Counted from the stretch's first letter, positions 23,200 to 35,392 are shown. The stretch: 64,000 bases of DNA from Siphonodentalium dalli (GCA_032622095.1 CP136061.1:18666991-18730990), one strand, 5' to 3'. Numbers and translations are program-made. Notes: generated from the sequence alone by a model not told the origin.

Positions 23200-24870
23200 T
23201 CGCTGTTTCTTGGTATACAGTGGGCGCATGGGCGTTTTATTTATAGAATGGGAATTTTTGGACGGATTAAAAGTCGAACTGCGATCCGGAGGCCGAGTCC
23301 GGTAAAAGTTGTAGTTGGGAATTTCAATTTCAATTGTTATGCGGATGCCAAGAAGTGCAAGGCGATTAATTATATGAGTTGGTCATTCCTGAAACCAATA
23401 TATTTTATATTCTATAATTACAACCATGAGTACATAATATATGATCTTGACCGCGTTACCATTTCTGACTATGCTTTTCTTGTATACATATTATGTCGCA
23501 CTTTCAAGAAAAATGTATGTGCCCAAATGTGTCTGCATAAACGGTATAAATCTCTATGTTATGAGGCGACTCACCCATGATATGAAGAACATTATGCCGG
23601 TCTACTAGATATCCAGATTGGACTGATGAAAGGTGCTCCGAAACGTTTTCTGGTGCCTCGATGTAATATTAGCCAGACCTTGTGTCATTGATGGATTGAA
23701 AGGTCTGGTCGCAATGACGCTGTCTCTATATATTCTACACGGACGTGTGGTACGTGAGGAATTAGAAGAAACGTCAGAGTGGGGATTTGCTTGTTGGTAC
23801 GGACCCACAGATATGACAATGTTGTCCCATGGTTACGTATAACATCGACATGCAGCTTATTTATGTCAACATTCTAAGAACAAATATGTTTCTATATCTT
23901 GTTTACAAGAACCGTAGACGCCGAGTGTCTGTTCGCCATAGCTATGTGTCCGGAAAGTAAGAGTGAAGAGAGTATCTGCTGTGACGTGCATCTGGGCAGA
24001 CGATACAGTAAATATTGGTGTCGTTTCTGTATTTGAACGTCCGAAAGTATGGTTATCGATCAACATTCGCTACAACATTCATACCAAACTGCAAAGCAGA
24101 TAGGGTTCAGTCCCCTGCTATGCTGGCCCGATCGCTGCCACCACGTACACAGAATGTGAAGAAATCACTTTTTTGTATTTAATACTTTTGTCTGTTACAA
24201 TTCATTCTACATTATTCTGAGAAACCAACTATACATGTATATAATTGTACATATACATTAGAACATTGGCTATATAGGTCAAACCAGAATGAATAGTAAC
24301 TATTAAAACATTTAAATAAAAAAGTTGTTAAATTTAATTAAGAGAATATCCATGATGGCAGCGGTCAGACCAGTGTAGCGAGGGGACTGAACTCTGGCTT
24401 GTAGTTTGTAGTCATGCTGTTCTAGCGGGTAATATTACACCTTCCGCCTTCCGGTGAGACTCCAAACGTGTATGGTCTCCCCGTGCAGCTAATTCTACAA
24501 GCGCCCCCTTGTATAGTCGATCCCACTAGTCCAGTTATGGTTGCAGTATACACGCATTCTAAACAAGAAAACCATAGTCAGAAATGGTAACGCGCTCAAG
24601 ATCATATATTATATACCCATGATTGTAATTATAGAATCTTTTTCATTTCTGTTATTTGTAATTGGCATAGCTTATCACAAACCAAAAATCAACATTATTG
24701 ACATAATGTAAACGCCAATAAACGAAATTGAAATTCTCAACTACACCTTTTACTGGGCTCAGCCTCGAGATCGCACTACAGCTCGATCTCATGGTCGCAC
24801 TACAAATTTTAATGTGTCCAATAATTAACATTCTATAAATAGAACTCCCATGCGCTATGGCAGCACCCAG
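23200..24870. mobile_element. composite element bounded by ~300-bp inverted repeats
   Basis: Blocks in 23,210-23,495 (GCGCATGGG, TTCTATTTATAGAATG-like, GTAGTTGxGAATTTCAATTTC, CATTTCTGACTATG) recur inverted and in mirror order in 24,545-24,865. The interior (23,500-24,540) has no recognisable transposase. A further copy of the inner block (AACCATAGTCAGAAATGGTA) is at 27,788. Could be an old large TIR element or two inverted insertions of one repeat. Confidence 0.55.
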
Positions 24871-25433
24871 GTGAAACAGGAATTTGTAAACCAGTATACA
24901 CGCGGCGCGCGTAATGAACCCAGAGTCAATAATTTCTAGAAAATAGAGAGATTTCGTAAACTCACGGTGCGCTATACGCCACCATGTTATGTGCATATTA
25001 ATATTAGTCTGCATATATGGCAGTATGCTGGTTACACGTGGAGTTACTATATGTGTTTACATTTGTGATAACACGTATTGGGGAATTCTGATTTGAACTA
25101 AGAATCACCATACATGGAAGTTGTAAACCACACTCGCTCATTTCCAAGCTGCCAAGAAAAATTGTTATTATTGCAAAAAGGGCCAGGTTACTACGTTTTA
25201 AACTTTTCGGCGAACAAAGACAAAGACCAATCTATCGATCGAAATTCTATAGTTCGTGGGAGTAAAAATACATTTTAATGAACGATTTTCATCTCAAACT
25301 TGATAAGAAGGATGTAAATCTGAATAATACCATTACAATGAGCAGCATGATACTAGAATATATTCAGATGAGTAAAATCAAATATTCATGCACCTCTCCC
25401 AGTAGAATTCAAAACAAAATTAACCCTTTGAGT

Positions 25434-25620
25434 GCCAGGGGCCGATCTCATCGGCCCTAAACCTACAAAATAAGTCTGTTAAAGAATATAAGAATAAATT
25501 ATTTAAATTGTAAAAAACAAAAACAAAAAATAAAAAATTAGGCCAATGCATTCTCTTATATATGCGAGGCGACCTATGGTCGACTCGCATATATAAGAGA
25601 ATGCATTGGAACAGGGTAAT
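25434..25620. mobile_element. truncated TTAA-type MITE with CCCTTTGAGTGCCAGG end and 67-nt hairpin
   Basis: TTAA at 25,430 precedes CCCTTTGAGTGCCAGG, GGCCGATCTCATCGGCCCTA and the hairpin module (25,543-25,609). The other end expected from the copies at 41,698 and 45,344 is missing after ACAGGGTAAT. Confidence 0.65.
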
Positions 25621-25857
25621 TGAAATTGGTATCTAGATGGTCATTGTTTTTTACGACTCCCGTCACAGGTCACGTGTGTGTTTATTTGCGCGCACTAAAT
25701 GTCTCTTGTTGAATAGACTGTTTCTTGAACTGAAGCTGTAAAACTATGAATACGTAGTAACCTGGTGCCTCCAGCGTTATTATATATAGGATCTGTTTGG
25801 CAAATCTGATATCGTGCATGATTGGTATTGGTGTGAGTATTTATCGGTAAACTTTAA

Positions 25858-26152
25858 AGGCCCACTTAATATTCGAACCCCCAGATCACATTATATACCA
25901 TTTTAAAGATGAAGCTCCAAAACATTGTATTTTCAACTTATTCGATGTAATAGTTATGGGAGCCATAACGGGGGAAATGATTTTATGATTTCAGCTATAT
26001 TCTCTTACTCTATGTGCGCTTCTGAGACACAGACGTTCCAAATGGTGATGAATTATAGTATTTTAATCATTTTTATGGCATAGATTGTTATTAAAATCGT
26101 ATATCAAGTCACTATAAAAACATAATCGGTGCCTCGACAATTAAGTGGTCCT
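25858..26152. mobile_element. TTAA-flanked MITE, AGGCCCACTTAAT termini
   Basis: TTAA at 25,854-25,857 and 26,153-26,156 flank a 295-bp element with ends AGGCCCACTTAAT and ATTAAGTGGTCCT (inverted, one mismatch). Internal TTCGAACCCCCAGAT and GAAGCTCCAAAACATTGTAT recur in a second copy at 50,939. Confidence 0.7.
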
Positions 26153-26384
26153 TTAACTAATTTGAATAATTAAATCGTTTTTTTTTTATTGTGACATTCA
26201 GTTGTTAAAATATTGTAACTGGATTTACTGGATGATACGGGGACCATCGAATCGGATTAGGTATCTTTAAGAATATTGCAACCAATGGCATGCAGTCTTG
26301 CATAATCGAGGTTCCCAATGGTGCACATAACAATATTCACCATTTTCATGGAACTTCAATCTGAGTCTATATGTCTCCCATAGC

Positions 26385-26515
26385 AGATGAGGCCATGCAG
26401 AATGAGGTCCCCAGATGGTTAATTTAGTTATGCTAGCCCGATGTGGGGGGGGGGGGTAACATTATTAAATTCACCCATTGGTGACCTCATTCTGCAAAAT
26501 TAATGACAGGCACAC
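26385..26515. repeat. palindromic repeat W (copy 1)
   Basis: GCAGAATGAGGTCCCCAGA and the inverted TGACCTCATTCTGCA flank a TGCTAGCCC core interrupted by a run of G. Same family as copies at 46.5, 46.9, 48.7, 54.0, 54.3 and 58.8 kb. Confidence 0.65.
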
Positions 26516-26720
26516 TAAAATCAGGCTTGTCTGTTGAGGTTGAGATCTGGTAGTGAAAGATTTGAAAACTGAGGCTGCTACAATACGGAAGGTCCAATGT
26601 GGAATTATATAATGGACTTAAAGTCACACTGACTTAAATATGAGAAACTAATTATTCACATTCTGGGAGCCGATTACAATCCCCCCCAGCGGTTAACCTT
26701 TAAATGCATGACCATAACTC

Positions 26721-27440
26721 CAAAATTATAAGGACCCATTCACAGCCACCATATGTTTATAAATTATAAGGACCCATTCACAGCCACCAGATGTTTATAA
26801 ATTATTAGGACCCCTTCACAGCCACCAGATGTTTATAAGGACCCATTCACAGCCACCAGATGTTCATAAATTATAAGGACCCATTCACAGCCACCAGATG
26901 TTTATAAGGACCCATTCACAGCCACCAGATGTTTATAAATTATAAGGACCCCTTCACAGCCACCAGATGTTTATAAGGACCCATTCACAGCCACCAGATG
27001 TTTATAAATTATAAGGACCCATTCACAGCCGCCAGCTGTTTATACATTATAAGGACCACTTCACAGCCTCCAGATGTTTATAAATTAAAAGGACCCATTC
27101 ACAGCCACCAGATGTTTATAAGGACCCATTCACAGCCACCAGATGTTTATAAATTATAAGGACCCATTCACAGCCACCAGATGTGTATAAGGACCCATTC
27201 ACAGCCACCAGATGTTCATAAATTAAAAGGACACATCGCAGCCACCAGATGTTTATAAATTATAAGGACCCATTCACAGCCACCAGATGTTTATAAATTA
27301 AAAGGACACATCGCAGCCACCAGATGTTTATAAATTATAAGGACCCATTCACAGCCACCAGATGTTTATAAATTATAAGGACCCATTCACAGCCACCAGA
27401 TGTTTATAAATTATAAGGACCCATTCACAGCCACCAGATG
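26721..27440. repeat. tandem repeat with 38-bp and 31-bp units
   Basis: About 19 units of AAGGACCCATTCACAGCCAC plus CAGATGTTTAT. Long units carry seven extra bases (AAATTAT) and short units lack them; the two classes are mixed along the array. Single substitutions (CATTCG, CCCCTTC) mark subgroups. Confidence 0.93.
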
Positions 27441-28192
27441 TTTCAGTATTTCGACCAATGGAAATTGCATGTCATATAATATTAAAGACAGTAGCTGTTT
27501 GTGCACATATAGAGTCCCGCAAAAGGGCAGCATCCAATAAAACACTGCCCGACCTTATTGTGTCAACCTTGGAATGAATGCATGTGCGGATTCTTCTGAG
27601 ATAAATTTGAAAGCTTCATTAGACGTCAGCATTTTATACAGTGCAACATGTGGGATCGACTACAGTTCAGTGTAACACAATAAATGGTTGTGTCTCAGAC
27701 AAGCTTTCAGTCCAGCAACCTTCACACAACGCTGTTCGAAATGACAGCATAACATATTTGAAACCAGGAGATGATCCAGCAACATGAAAACCATAGTCAG
27801 AAATGGTAAAGCCCTCAATGTCATATTATTAGGCATATCTATAAACTATAATATAAAATATATTGGTTCCATGCATGATTGCACCTCCTCAGAATCCCGT
27901 TAATACAGTTTATTGTTACAAATACTATAAGCTTAATTATTACTGCAGGTTCTCATTCACCACACCATGCAGAAAGCCTCTAAATGCGGACCAAAAATCT
28001 ACTAATCGGATTAAATACACGCCCGATACTTCGCAATACGACATTTATTCTACATTCCAACTGAGACATATGTCATCAGCAAAGTTAGCTGTTAAATTAT
28101 GCATTGGGTTCACGCAATATATAACATCTTCAAGAGTGGCCCAGCCATTGTGCATAGCTAAACATCGAAGGCAATTAACGCGGTCATAAAAC
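27441..28192. other. unassigned; one copy of an inverted-repeat block
   Basis: AACCATAGTCAGAAATGGTA at 27,788 matches the inner arms of the element at 23,200-24,870. Otherwise nothing recognised upstream of the decayed pol fragment. Confidence 0.35.
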
Positions 28193-29020
28193 TTGCATAC
28201 TGCAACAATGAGACATGAGGAATTTTCATCGCACGGTGAACGTCTAGACGCAGTATTTTCTCGTCTTCCACAGCATAATTTGAAGCTGAAGCCAAATAAG
28301 TGCGAACTATTCCGCACATCAGTGACATATCTTGGACACGTCATCTGTGCCAACGGTGTAGCCACGGACCATTATAAGACTTCTGCGTTGGAGGATTGGC
28401 CAGTTCCTCGTAATGTTAAACAAATGAGACAATGACTTGGATTTTGCGGATACTAATGTCGCTTCGTCAAGGGTGTGCCAGCATTGTACAGCCGCTAAAC
28501 CAACTTTTGGAGGGACATTGCACTGAGGCTAAGACGAAGACAAAGAAAAAATCATAGCATATGCTGACTACAATTTGCCATTTATCGTTCATACAGATAG
28601 CAGTGGTTACGGATTGGGATCTGTGTTATACCAGCTACAGGATGGTGTGGAGCGCGTTATCGCATATGCAAGCCGTGGTTTAAAGCCCAGCGAGAAGAAT
28701 TATCCAGCCCATAAATTGGAGTTCCTGTGTCTGAAATGAGCTGTCACAGACAATTTCCACGACTACCTGTATGGAAATACTTTAAAGGTCGTTACAGATA
28801 ACAATCATCTGACATATATCTAACGACTGCCAAGTTGGATGCCACTGGTCATCGTTGGACTCTCCAGGAAGCCCATATTATATACGGATGTCATTAAAGC
28901 CGTTTGCCAGGCTGCAACTGTGAACTTCCATTTAGCGAAAAGTGTTGCTGTTGGTCCTGATCTTCCTTCGACCAGGGAGGTGTCTGATCATGCGCATGAT
29001 TCTGTTAACTGGGAACGTGA
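28193..29020 (+). pseudogene. decayed Ty3/gypsy-type pol fragment (RT thumb to RNase H)
   Basis: The frame 28,193-28,435 reads HGERLDAVFSRL, NLKLKPNKCELF and VTYLGHVICANGV, the reverse transcriptase palm/thumb region of Ty3/gypsy elements. After a stop and frame changes comes an RNase H region: YADYNLPFIVHTDSSGYGLG, then a VIAYASR segment, NYPAHKLEFLCLK and TDNNHLTY, with a TGA replacing the usual Trp codon in LKWA. N-terminal pol, protease, integrase catalytic core and LTRs were not found. An old, truncated, inactive copy. Confidence 0.8.
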
Positions 29021-29101
29021 GTAGAACCAGGACTCTGTTATTTCCAGAGTTATTCACTTCGTGAAACTTGGTAAACGGTCTGATGATAAACAGATAAAAA
29101 C

Positions 29102-29213
29102 GGCACATATAACACATATAACACATATAACACATATAACACATATAACAAATATAACACATATAACACATATAACACATATAACACATATAACACATAT
29201 AACACATATAACA
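29102..29213. repeat. 9-bp minisatellite (ACATATAAC)n
   Basis: About 12 copies of ACATATAAC, one with AAATATAAC. It separates the Ty3/gypsy remnant from the minus-strand LINE remnant. Confidence 0.95.
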
Positions 29214-30048
29214 CTGGAATCGGGAATGCCTGGGTGGCTGTGGTCTAGGAGCAGTTTGGTAACGTTTGCAGGGTTATGGAGAAGTAGTACAGAGTCTATT
29301 TTTTGTAATGATTGAAGTCTGGTCCACAGTTTAGAACGCTCCTTTTCATATGTAGGACAGGAAGCAATGAAGTGTTCTCTATCTTCTGCGGCAAGGTTAC
29401 AGGTGGGGCATGTCTGGTTGACTTTGTGTTGGTTGAAGACGGCCTTGTTTGCTTGGAGAATATAAGTACCGGAGAGGAGTTTGGCATTAACCTCTGCTCT
29501 TCTAACATCATAAATACTTGATCTTACAGACTTGTATATACTGTGGACAGAATTTCAGTGGAGACTTTCTGGGTTGAGGTATCTTAGTGTTGACTTTGTT
29601 GCAATGTCGATTTTCCATTGTGTGGAGATGTATTCCTTAACCGCTTCTTCAAGAAGTGAATGTCATCTTACCTTGTTGTGTGTGTGTGGGGGGGGATGTT
29701 CGATGATGGAAAATGCTGACGGAAGATTATATATACAGTGTAAGTAACCTCCTGATATTTGAGAACCAACTCTTGTCTTCTAGGTTTCTGGCCGCGAGTT
29801 GTCGGCAGGCAATTTTGTGTTCTATGGATTCTGGGGACCAGGCGATCCGGAGAAATAGGTTCATCATATTCTTGTGAATAATAGTGGATATAGGTGGAAT
29901 GCCTAGGAAAGCTTTAGCTGCTGTTAAAGAAGTCCTCTTGGGTAGGTTCTGTAACTGACGCAAAATGTTGTCTTGAAAGCTGTCAAGTTTGTTGTAATGT
30001 GTTATAGAAAGTGCCATTGCCTCCAACCCGTATACAATACAATAACGT

Positions 30049-30049
30049 A

Positions 30050-30076
<27 letters not shown>
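30049..30076. repeat. (CT)n microsatellite flanked by an 18-bp direct repeat
   Basis: About 14 CT units with CCAACCCGTATACAATAC on both sides. The direct repeat suggests a local slippage or duplication event within the LINE remnant. Confidence 0.85.
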
Positions 30077-30080
<4 letters not shown>

Positions 30081-30320
30081 CGTATACAATACGCGGAACT
30101 ACGTATTTTTTCCATAGCTGAACCTTGGCTGTCTGGGTGACACCCGTTCTGCCATGCATTCCCGATCACATTAGTGAATAGGCAGTACGGCGACCAAGTG
30201 CAATCTTTCCGTCGATGTCTGTTGTCAGGTCTCTCAAGATTCCGAGATGTTTAGTCTGGATGGGCTGGTGAATTTCTCATCCAAAGATGAGGAGGTCTTC
30301 TGTGAGTTTTGCGCTATAGA

Positions 30321-30643
30321 CAATGCATTCTCTTATATATGCGAGGCGACCTATGGTCGACTCGCATATATAAGAGAATGCATTGGCCTAACAATTTTTT
30401 ATCATGTTTTTTAAATAAATTTTTCTTACAATTTTTAGGACATAAAATAAAAAACATCCATTACCCTGCAGGGAGCCCCACACATATATAGAAGCATATA
30501 GAAGAGTGTCGTCTGCTCATGTTTGTTTGGGGCTCTGTATGGGTGAAATTATAAAATTGTTAAAGAATACAAGAAAAAATTATGAAAATTGTAAAAAATT
30601 GTTAGGCCAATGCATTCTCTTATATATGCGAGGCGACCTATGC
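30321..30643. mobile_element. MITE core with one complete and one half 67-nt hairpin
   Basis: The interior matches 5,811-6,030 closely (CCATTACCCTGCAGGGAGCC, GAAGCATATAGAAGAGTGTC, GGGTGAAATTATAAAATTG). The left hairpin 30,321-30,386 lacks only its first base; the right one stops after CCTATG at 30,643. It interrupts the minus-strand LINE remnant, so it inserted later. Confidence 0.75.
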
Positions 30644-31559
30644 GTTGATTTTATATATGTTTGGTTGAGAAGTCCTCCACTGTTGCGAGTTGGTGCTGAG
30701 CTTCAATCAATGAGTGTGACATTAGGGCAATGTCATCTGCACATGTGGTGTGTGGAACTTTTATATTTCCGATCATCGCGCCGTTAAAACTGGATTCAAG
30801 ATTTAGAAGAAGTTGGTTGTTGAATATTTTGTAGTGTGAAGTGGAGATGATGCCTTCTTGGCGGACTCCTTGATTTATGTAGAAATTAGGGTCTGAGAGT
30901 TGATTTCTGTGTATTGGCTTCGTAGTAAGAACCAAGCTGATCCATCGATTCCATCGAGGTACAATCTTATGCGAAATATGTTGTGGTCGATGACATCGAA
31001 GGCTTTCTGTGCATCAAGTGTGATTATTATCAGCGGTTTCTTTTCGATTTGAGCTTCAATGATGCATTCTGTAACTATCAAAGCTGAGACAGGCGGTACC
31101 TTTGGTGAAACCAAACTGTAGGGGTGACTGATCTGTTGGGATGATTTGGTTGTGTTTTGTGTTGAAGAGGATATTGAGGATGAGTGGGGTGACAGTGATG
31201 CCTCTGTAATTTGTGGGAAGATGCGGTTCTCCTTTTTTTGTATACAGGGGTTAAGGTGCCTTCTTTCATGATAGCTGGGATTGCTCTTCTCTGAATAAAC
31301 ATGTTGAAAACTTGCACAAGGTAACTGAATGTTTCTGGTGGTGAGTTCTTTATATGCTCACTTGCTAGTCCAGAAATGTGCTGTGCCTTAATGGACCTAT
31401 CCGTAGGTACCGCCCCAATTTCAATTATAGCCAATGAGCCGATAGCTTAAACCCGGAAGCGACATGTGCCTGCCTAGTTATATGAATCGCACCACAAGCG
31501 GTTCCCTAACTACCATTGTAAGCCATAGGGAATTTACGAACACGAGAGCAAAATAAGTG

Positions 31560-31640
31560 TTAAAAGGCTCAAATGGCGTTGAAATGTAAGTGGGGAACAT
31601 GTCCCGTTGACGAACGATATTTTACATGTTTTAGTTCGGT
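31560..31640 (+). pseudogene. possible fragment with KWGTC motif (uncertain)
   Basis: A short frame from ATG at 31,573 reads MALKCKWGTCPVDERYF before a stop. A Cys-x-Trp-Gly-x-Cys start resembles the N-terminus of a widespread invertebrate THAP-like family, but the fragment is too short to assign. Confidence 0.18.
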
Positions 31641-31734
31641 TTCCTAAATAAAAAAAGTAACTAAGACATCTGTTTACACTGGATTAAACAATTCCAACGA
31701 CCACAACTTGGACGTATATATCCAGATCCAGTAT

Positions 31735-32582
31735 GTTGTTGTTGTTGTTGTTGTTGTTGTTGACTTCCGCTATTCACTATCCGTTGAATAAGAACTCATG
31801 TGCTGTGTTCCCTCAGGTATTATCACTACAATTACTAATACACTCTACTTCATAACGGAAAGGTCGGATTTTCAAATTCTTTTCAATGTAGCCGAAAGGA
31901 AGCCTCGAACTGCCTTCTGGATAATTTGCTGCATAGTCATATTTAAAAAAGAGCTATCTCCAATCAGTGATCTGGCATTAATCATTCTTTTATCAACCTC
32001 TACTTCAGTCTGAACGAACCCCATCTCGATCTCATTTATCATTTCTTCCCTTTCGACAGCATACAATGGACATTCCAGAATGAAATGGCACACCGTTTCC
32101 TTGTTACCGCATTCACAGTTTGTGGTGGTATCCTTTATGAATTTCCCGATGTGTCCCTTCAAGCTGGAGTGTCCGGATCTCAATCTGTTCATTTTATGTT
32201 GTATTTGTTCGTCATAGCTGATATGGTTCTTCGCATATTTTACCGTCTCCACTATATTGGGGAATAGCTCTTCAGTGTGACGTGCCTTTTGCAGATTTGA
32301 CCATTGAAACTGCCATTTCATCATTATATTTTTCTGCATGGCCTTCTTCAAATCTGTTACTGTATTGTTGGTCTCTTTTAAGTCCGAATCTATCATCTCT
32401 GATGCATGTGCTGCCTCTTTGGCCACACCATCTGCTACATCATTTCCCTTAATATTAATATGGCCTCCAACCCATTTAATATGTACATCCGCTCTACTGC
32501 TGTTTATAGTGTTGAGTTTCCTGCGGCACTCTGTTATGGTTTGGAAATATTTCTCAGGTAGCCTGTTACCAGTCACTGCGTC
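31735..32582 (-). pseudogene. I-like LINE, minus copy, 3' part (RNase H end, Cys cluster, tail)
   Basis: The frame on the minus strand (stop near 31,872) gives the RNase H C-terminal half (IDAVTGNRLPEKYFQTITEC, KWVGGHINIKGNDVADGVAK) and the terminal CECGNKETVCHFILECP cluster, nearly the same as the plus copy at 34,260-34,939. It reads 13 residues past the plus copy's stop. The 3' end is a (CAA)n tail, seen here as GTTGTTGTT at 31,735-31,765. The element is cut at 32,582 by the DNA transposon 32,586-35,392 and resumes at 35,396. Confidence 0.85.
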
Positions 32583-32585
32583 TAT

Positions 32586-35392
32586 GTGCCACCGCACACG
32601 CTGCGATTAAAATCGTAAGTGGGGAAAATCGCAGAAGGAAGCATCCAATGCGCATGCCCACGACAATATCGTAGCCAAATCGTAGCAATCAAGCACTGTT
32701 TGATTTTACCAGGAAAATCGTGGCGTGACCTTGGCAACGCGCGCGATCGTAGCTGTCACATGACCCCTGTCGCACTTGTCATGTTGTAAATACCACCAAA
32801 AGAAAACATTCAAAAATGGCGCAAAGTTTACAAACTTCTTGCACTTACATAAACGAGGCCACATTGGTGGAGATGTGGCACGGCAGGTAGGGCAGGCCTA
32901 TACCACACATCAGACAAGGAGTAGAGGGCTGCCGCAATTGTTGAAATTCAATTGGGGCAGCTGAGCCTGTTGATGGAAGAATTATACAGTATATCAAGAA
33001 TTTCTTGTGTAACAGAAAAAGTAGGAGCATGGTCAACTCCTATATAAGCCCGTGGATAAAGACACAGATTGGCCTACCACAAGGGTCTGTCATCAGCCCT
33101 ATTCTGTTCATCATATACACAAGCGACATGCCAACAATGGGAAATTGTATAACAACATACTTTTCTGATGATATGACCATTCTTAATGAAGGAAAAGATG
33201 TTAAGGAAGTGCAGCTATCAACGAATGGAAGTCTGGAAAAGGTCCAACAATGGTGTAACAGATGGCACATTTGCATAAATGCAGACAAGACTGACTATAT
33301 CCACTTCTCCCCAGAGGCAACAACAACGGTGCCAAGTATACACATGAATGGAAAACAACTGAAGAGGGTGTCGTATAAGAAGGTCCTCGGGGTCATAATT
33401 GACGAAAAACTGAAGTTCGATGAACAGGTACAGAATGTGAAGATCAAGGCATCAAAGGCTCTGAACATCTTGAGTAGATTTAACAAAGCCAATATGAAGG
33501 TGTTTCTACAGCTTTACCAGACATTTATCCGGCCATTGTTAGAGTATGCATATCCGGCTTGGATGACAACAAAAGAGACTCATCTTAATTCATTGGAAGA
33601 TGTTCACCGATCAGCCCTTCTGACTGCAAGCGGAGCTATGGTGTCAACACCAACTGAGACCCTGGAAGTCATCACAGCAACAACACCATTGAGATTTAGG
33701 CTTCAGGAATTGGCAGCACGAGAGTTTATACGAGTAAAACAGACAGATGGATCGTTGCTAAGGAGAATGTTGGACGAGTCTGTTGTGAAACAGGGAGGCT
33801 CTCAAATGAAGCAAATGTATGCTGCGGCGAGATACATGCTCGGTACGACAGAATTCAATCTGGAGCCACAGCCAAAGTACGAGAAAGACATGTTCCTGTG
33901 CAGAGTTGCTGTCATAACTAGTCCAAAGTCTGACATCGAATTGGGTAATGCAGCGACTCGTTCAAAATCTCAGAAGGAAGCAGCCCGAGAAGACATAACC
34001 AAATACCTGAATGGAAGTGATCAGAACAACATCATGGTCTTCACTGACGGATCATCACTAGGAAATACAGGTCCAACTGGTGCAGCTGCTGTTATATACC
34101 TAGATGGCCTCAATTCAGAACCAGTTATACTGAAAGAATCCGTTAGCAAGGATAGTAATAACTACCACGGCGAGATAAGAGGTATGCTACTTGCCATAAA
34201 CTTCATCGAGAAATGGATCACATCCAGAGGAGTTAGAAACAGCTGCATCATTTGTGATTGCCAATCAGTTATAGATGCAGTGACTGGTAACAGGCTTCCT
34301 GAGAAATATTTCCATACCATAACAGAGTGCCGCAGGAAACTCAACACTATACACAGCAGTGGAGCGGATGTACATATTAAATGGGTTGGAGGCCATATTA
34401 ATATCAAGGAAAATGATGTAGCAGATGGTGCGGCCAAAGAGGCAGCACATGCATCAGAGATGATAGATTCGGAATTAAAAGAGATTGACAATACAGTGAC
34501 AGATTTGAAGAAGGCCATGCAGAAAAATATAATGATGAAATGGCAGTTTCAATGGTCAAATCTGCAAAAGGCACGCCACACTGAAGAGCTATTCCCTAAT
34601 GTGGTGGAGGCAGTCAAATATGTGAAGAACCATATCAGCGACGACGAACAAATACAACATAAAATGAACAGATTGAGATCCGGACACTCCAGCTTGAAGG
34701 GACACATCGGGAAATTCATAAAGGATACCACCACAAGCTGTGAATGCGGTGACAAGGAAACGATGTGCCATTTCATTCTGGAATGTCCATTGTATGCTGT
34801 CGAAAGGGAAGAAATGATAAATGAGATCGAGATGGGGTTCGTTCAGACTGAAGTAGAGGTTGATAAAAGAATGATTAATGCCAGATCACTGATTGGAGAT
34901 AGCTCTTATTTAAATATGACTATGCAGCAAATTATCTAGAAGGCAGTTCTTGGCTTCCTTTCGGTTACATTGAAAAGAATTTGAAAATCCGACCTTTCGT
35001 TATGAAGTAGAGAGTATCAGTAATTGCAGTGATAATACCTGAGGGAACACAGCACATGAGTTCTTATTCAACGGATAGTGAATAGCGGAAGTCAACAACA
35101 ACAACAATTGACAGGTACAAAAATGTCAAAATAAAAAATATACCGTATTCAATTTCACTTGAACTTTCAACATCAAATTGTTAGTTTAGAAAATTGAGAT
35201 ACATACCATGCATATGTATTTAGTTGCATAATGGGAGAATGTGGTCTAACGTTTTGCTATCATGTGATCGATCACGTGGATAAAATCGTAGCTGCAAACA
35301 TCGCAGCACCGTAGCGTCTGCGGGCAAGCTACGATTTCTCCACCTACGATTTTCCCCACTTACGATTTTAATCGTAGCGTCTGCGGTGGCAC
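32586..35392. mobile_element. DNA transposon with 3-bp TSD (PIF/Harbinger-like), carrying a LINE
   Basis: Left end GTGCCACCGCACACGCTGCG and inverted right end (reading GTGCCACCGCAGACGCTACG) continue together through ATTAAAATCGTAAGTGGGGA and AAATCG: about 46 bp with two mismatches. It is flanked by TAT at 32,583-32,585 and 35,393-35,395. Removing the element and one TAT rejoins the LINE frame on both sides, which proves insertion and a 3-bp target duplication. Its own sequence (about 0.66 kb outside the inner LINE) has no transposase. The 3-bp duplication fits PIF/Harbinger; CACTA-type is less likely given the ends. Confidence 0.82.
32965..34939 (+). CDS. 5'-truncated I-like LINE ORF2: reverse transcriptase + RNase H
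   Basis: The uninterrupted frame is open from before 33,005; residues below are numbered from Met at 33,005 (644 residues). It starts inside the RT domain, at IKNFLCNRKSRS and GLPQGSVISPILF. The catalytic box is YFSDD (52-56), a variant of F/YxDD. Then come a thumb region and an RNase H domain with D348 (FTDGSS), E390 (YHGEIRGML), D418 (CDCQS), H464 and D471/D474. A C-terminal Cys/His cluster (CECGDKETMCHFILECP, 579-595) follows. Endonuclease and ORF1 are missing because of 5' truncation. CAG has become TAG at the stop relative to the minus copy, removing 13 residues. A (CAA)n tail follows near 35,090-35,106. It is a dead-on-arrival copy inside a DNA transposon, not a host gene. Confidence 0.88.

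Larger units (their letters stand above)
29225..31440 (-). pseudogene. decayed non-LTR retrotransposon (RT plus C-terminal Cys motif)
   Basis: Read on the minus strand from 31,434 downwards: ISGLASEHIKNSPPETFSYL and AIMKEGTLTPVYKK (RT fingers), ITLDAQKAFDVIDHNIF (palm), GVRQEGIISTSHYKIFNNQL, CADDIALMSHS (the F/YxDD box, here CADD), then LEAMALSITHYNKLDSFQDN and a terminal CPTCNL...HFIASCPT-type Cys/His cluster near 29,400. Several frameshifts break the frame. A MITE (30,321-30,643) is inserted between the RT and the C-terminal region, and a CT microsatellite sits near 30,060. Domain order suggests a CR1/jockey-like LINE. Inactive. Confidence 0.8.

Noticed and set aside
33005-34939. Domesticated host reverse transcriptase
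   Set aside because: It is 5'-truncated, lies inside a DNA transposon, has a (CAA)n tail and a near-identical decayed copy adjacent. A recent dead LINE copy is sufficient.
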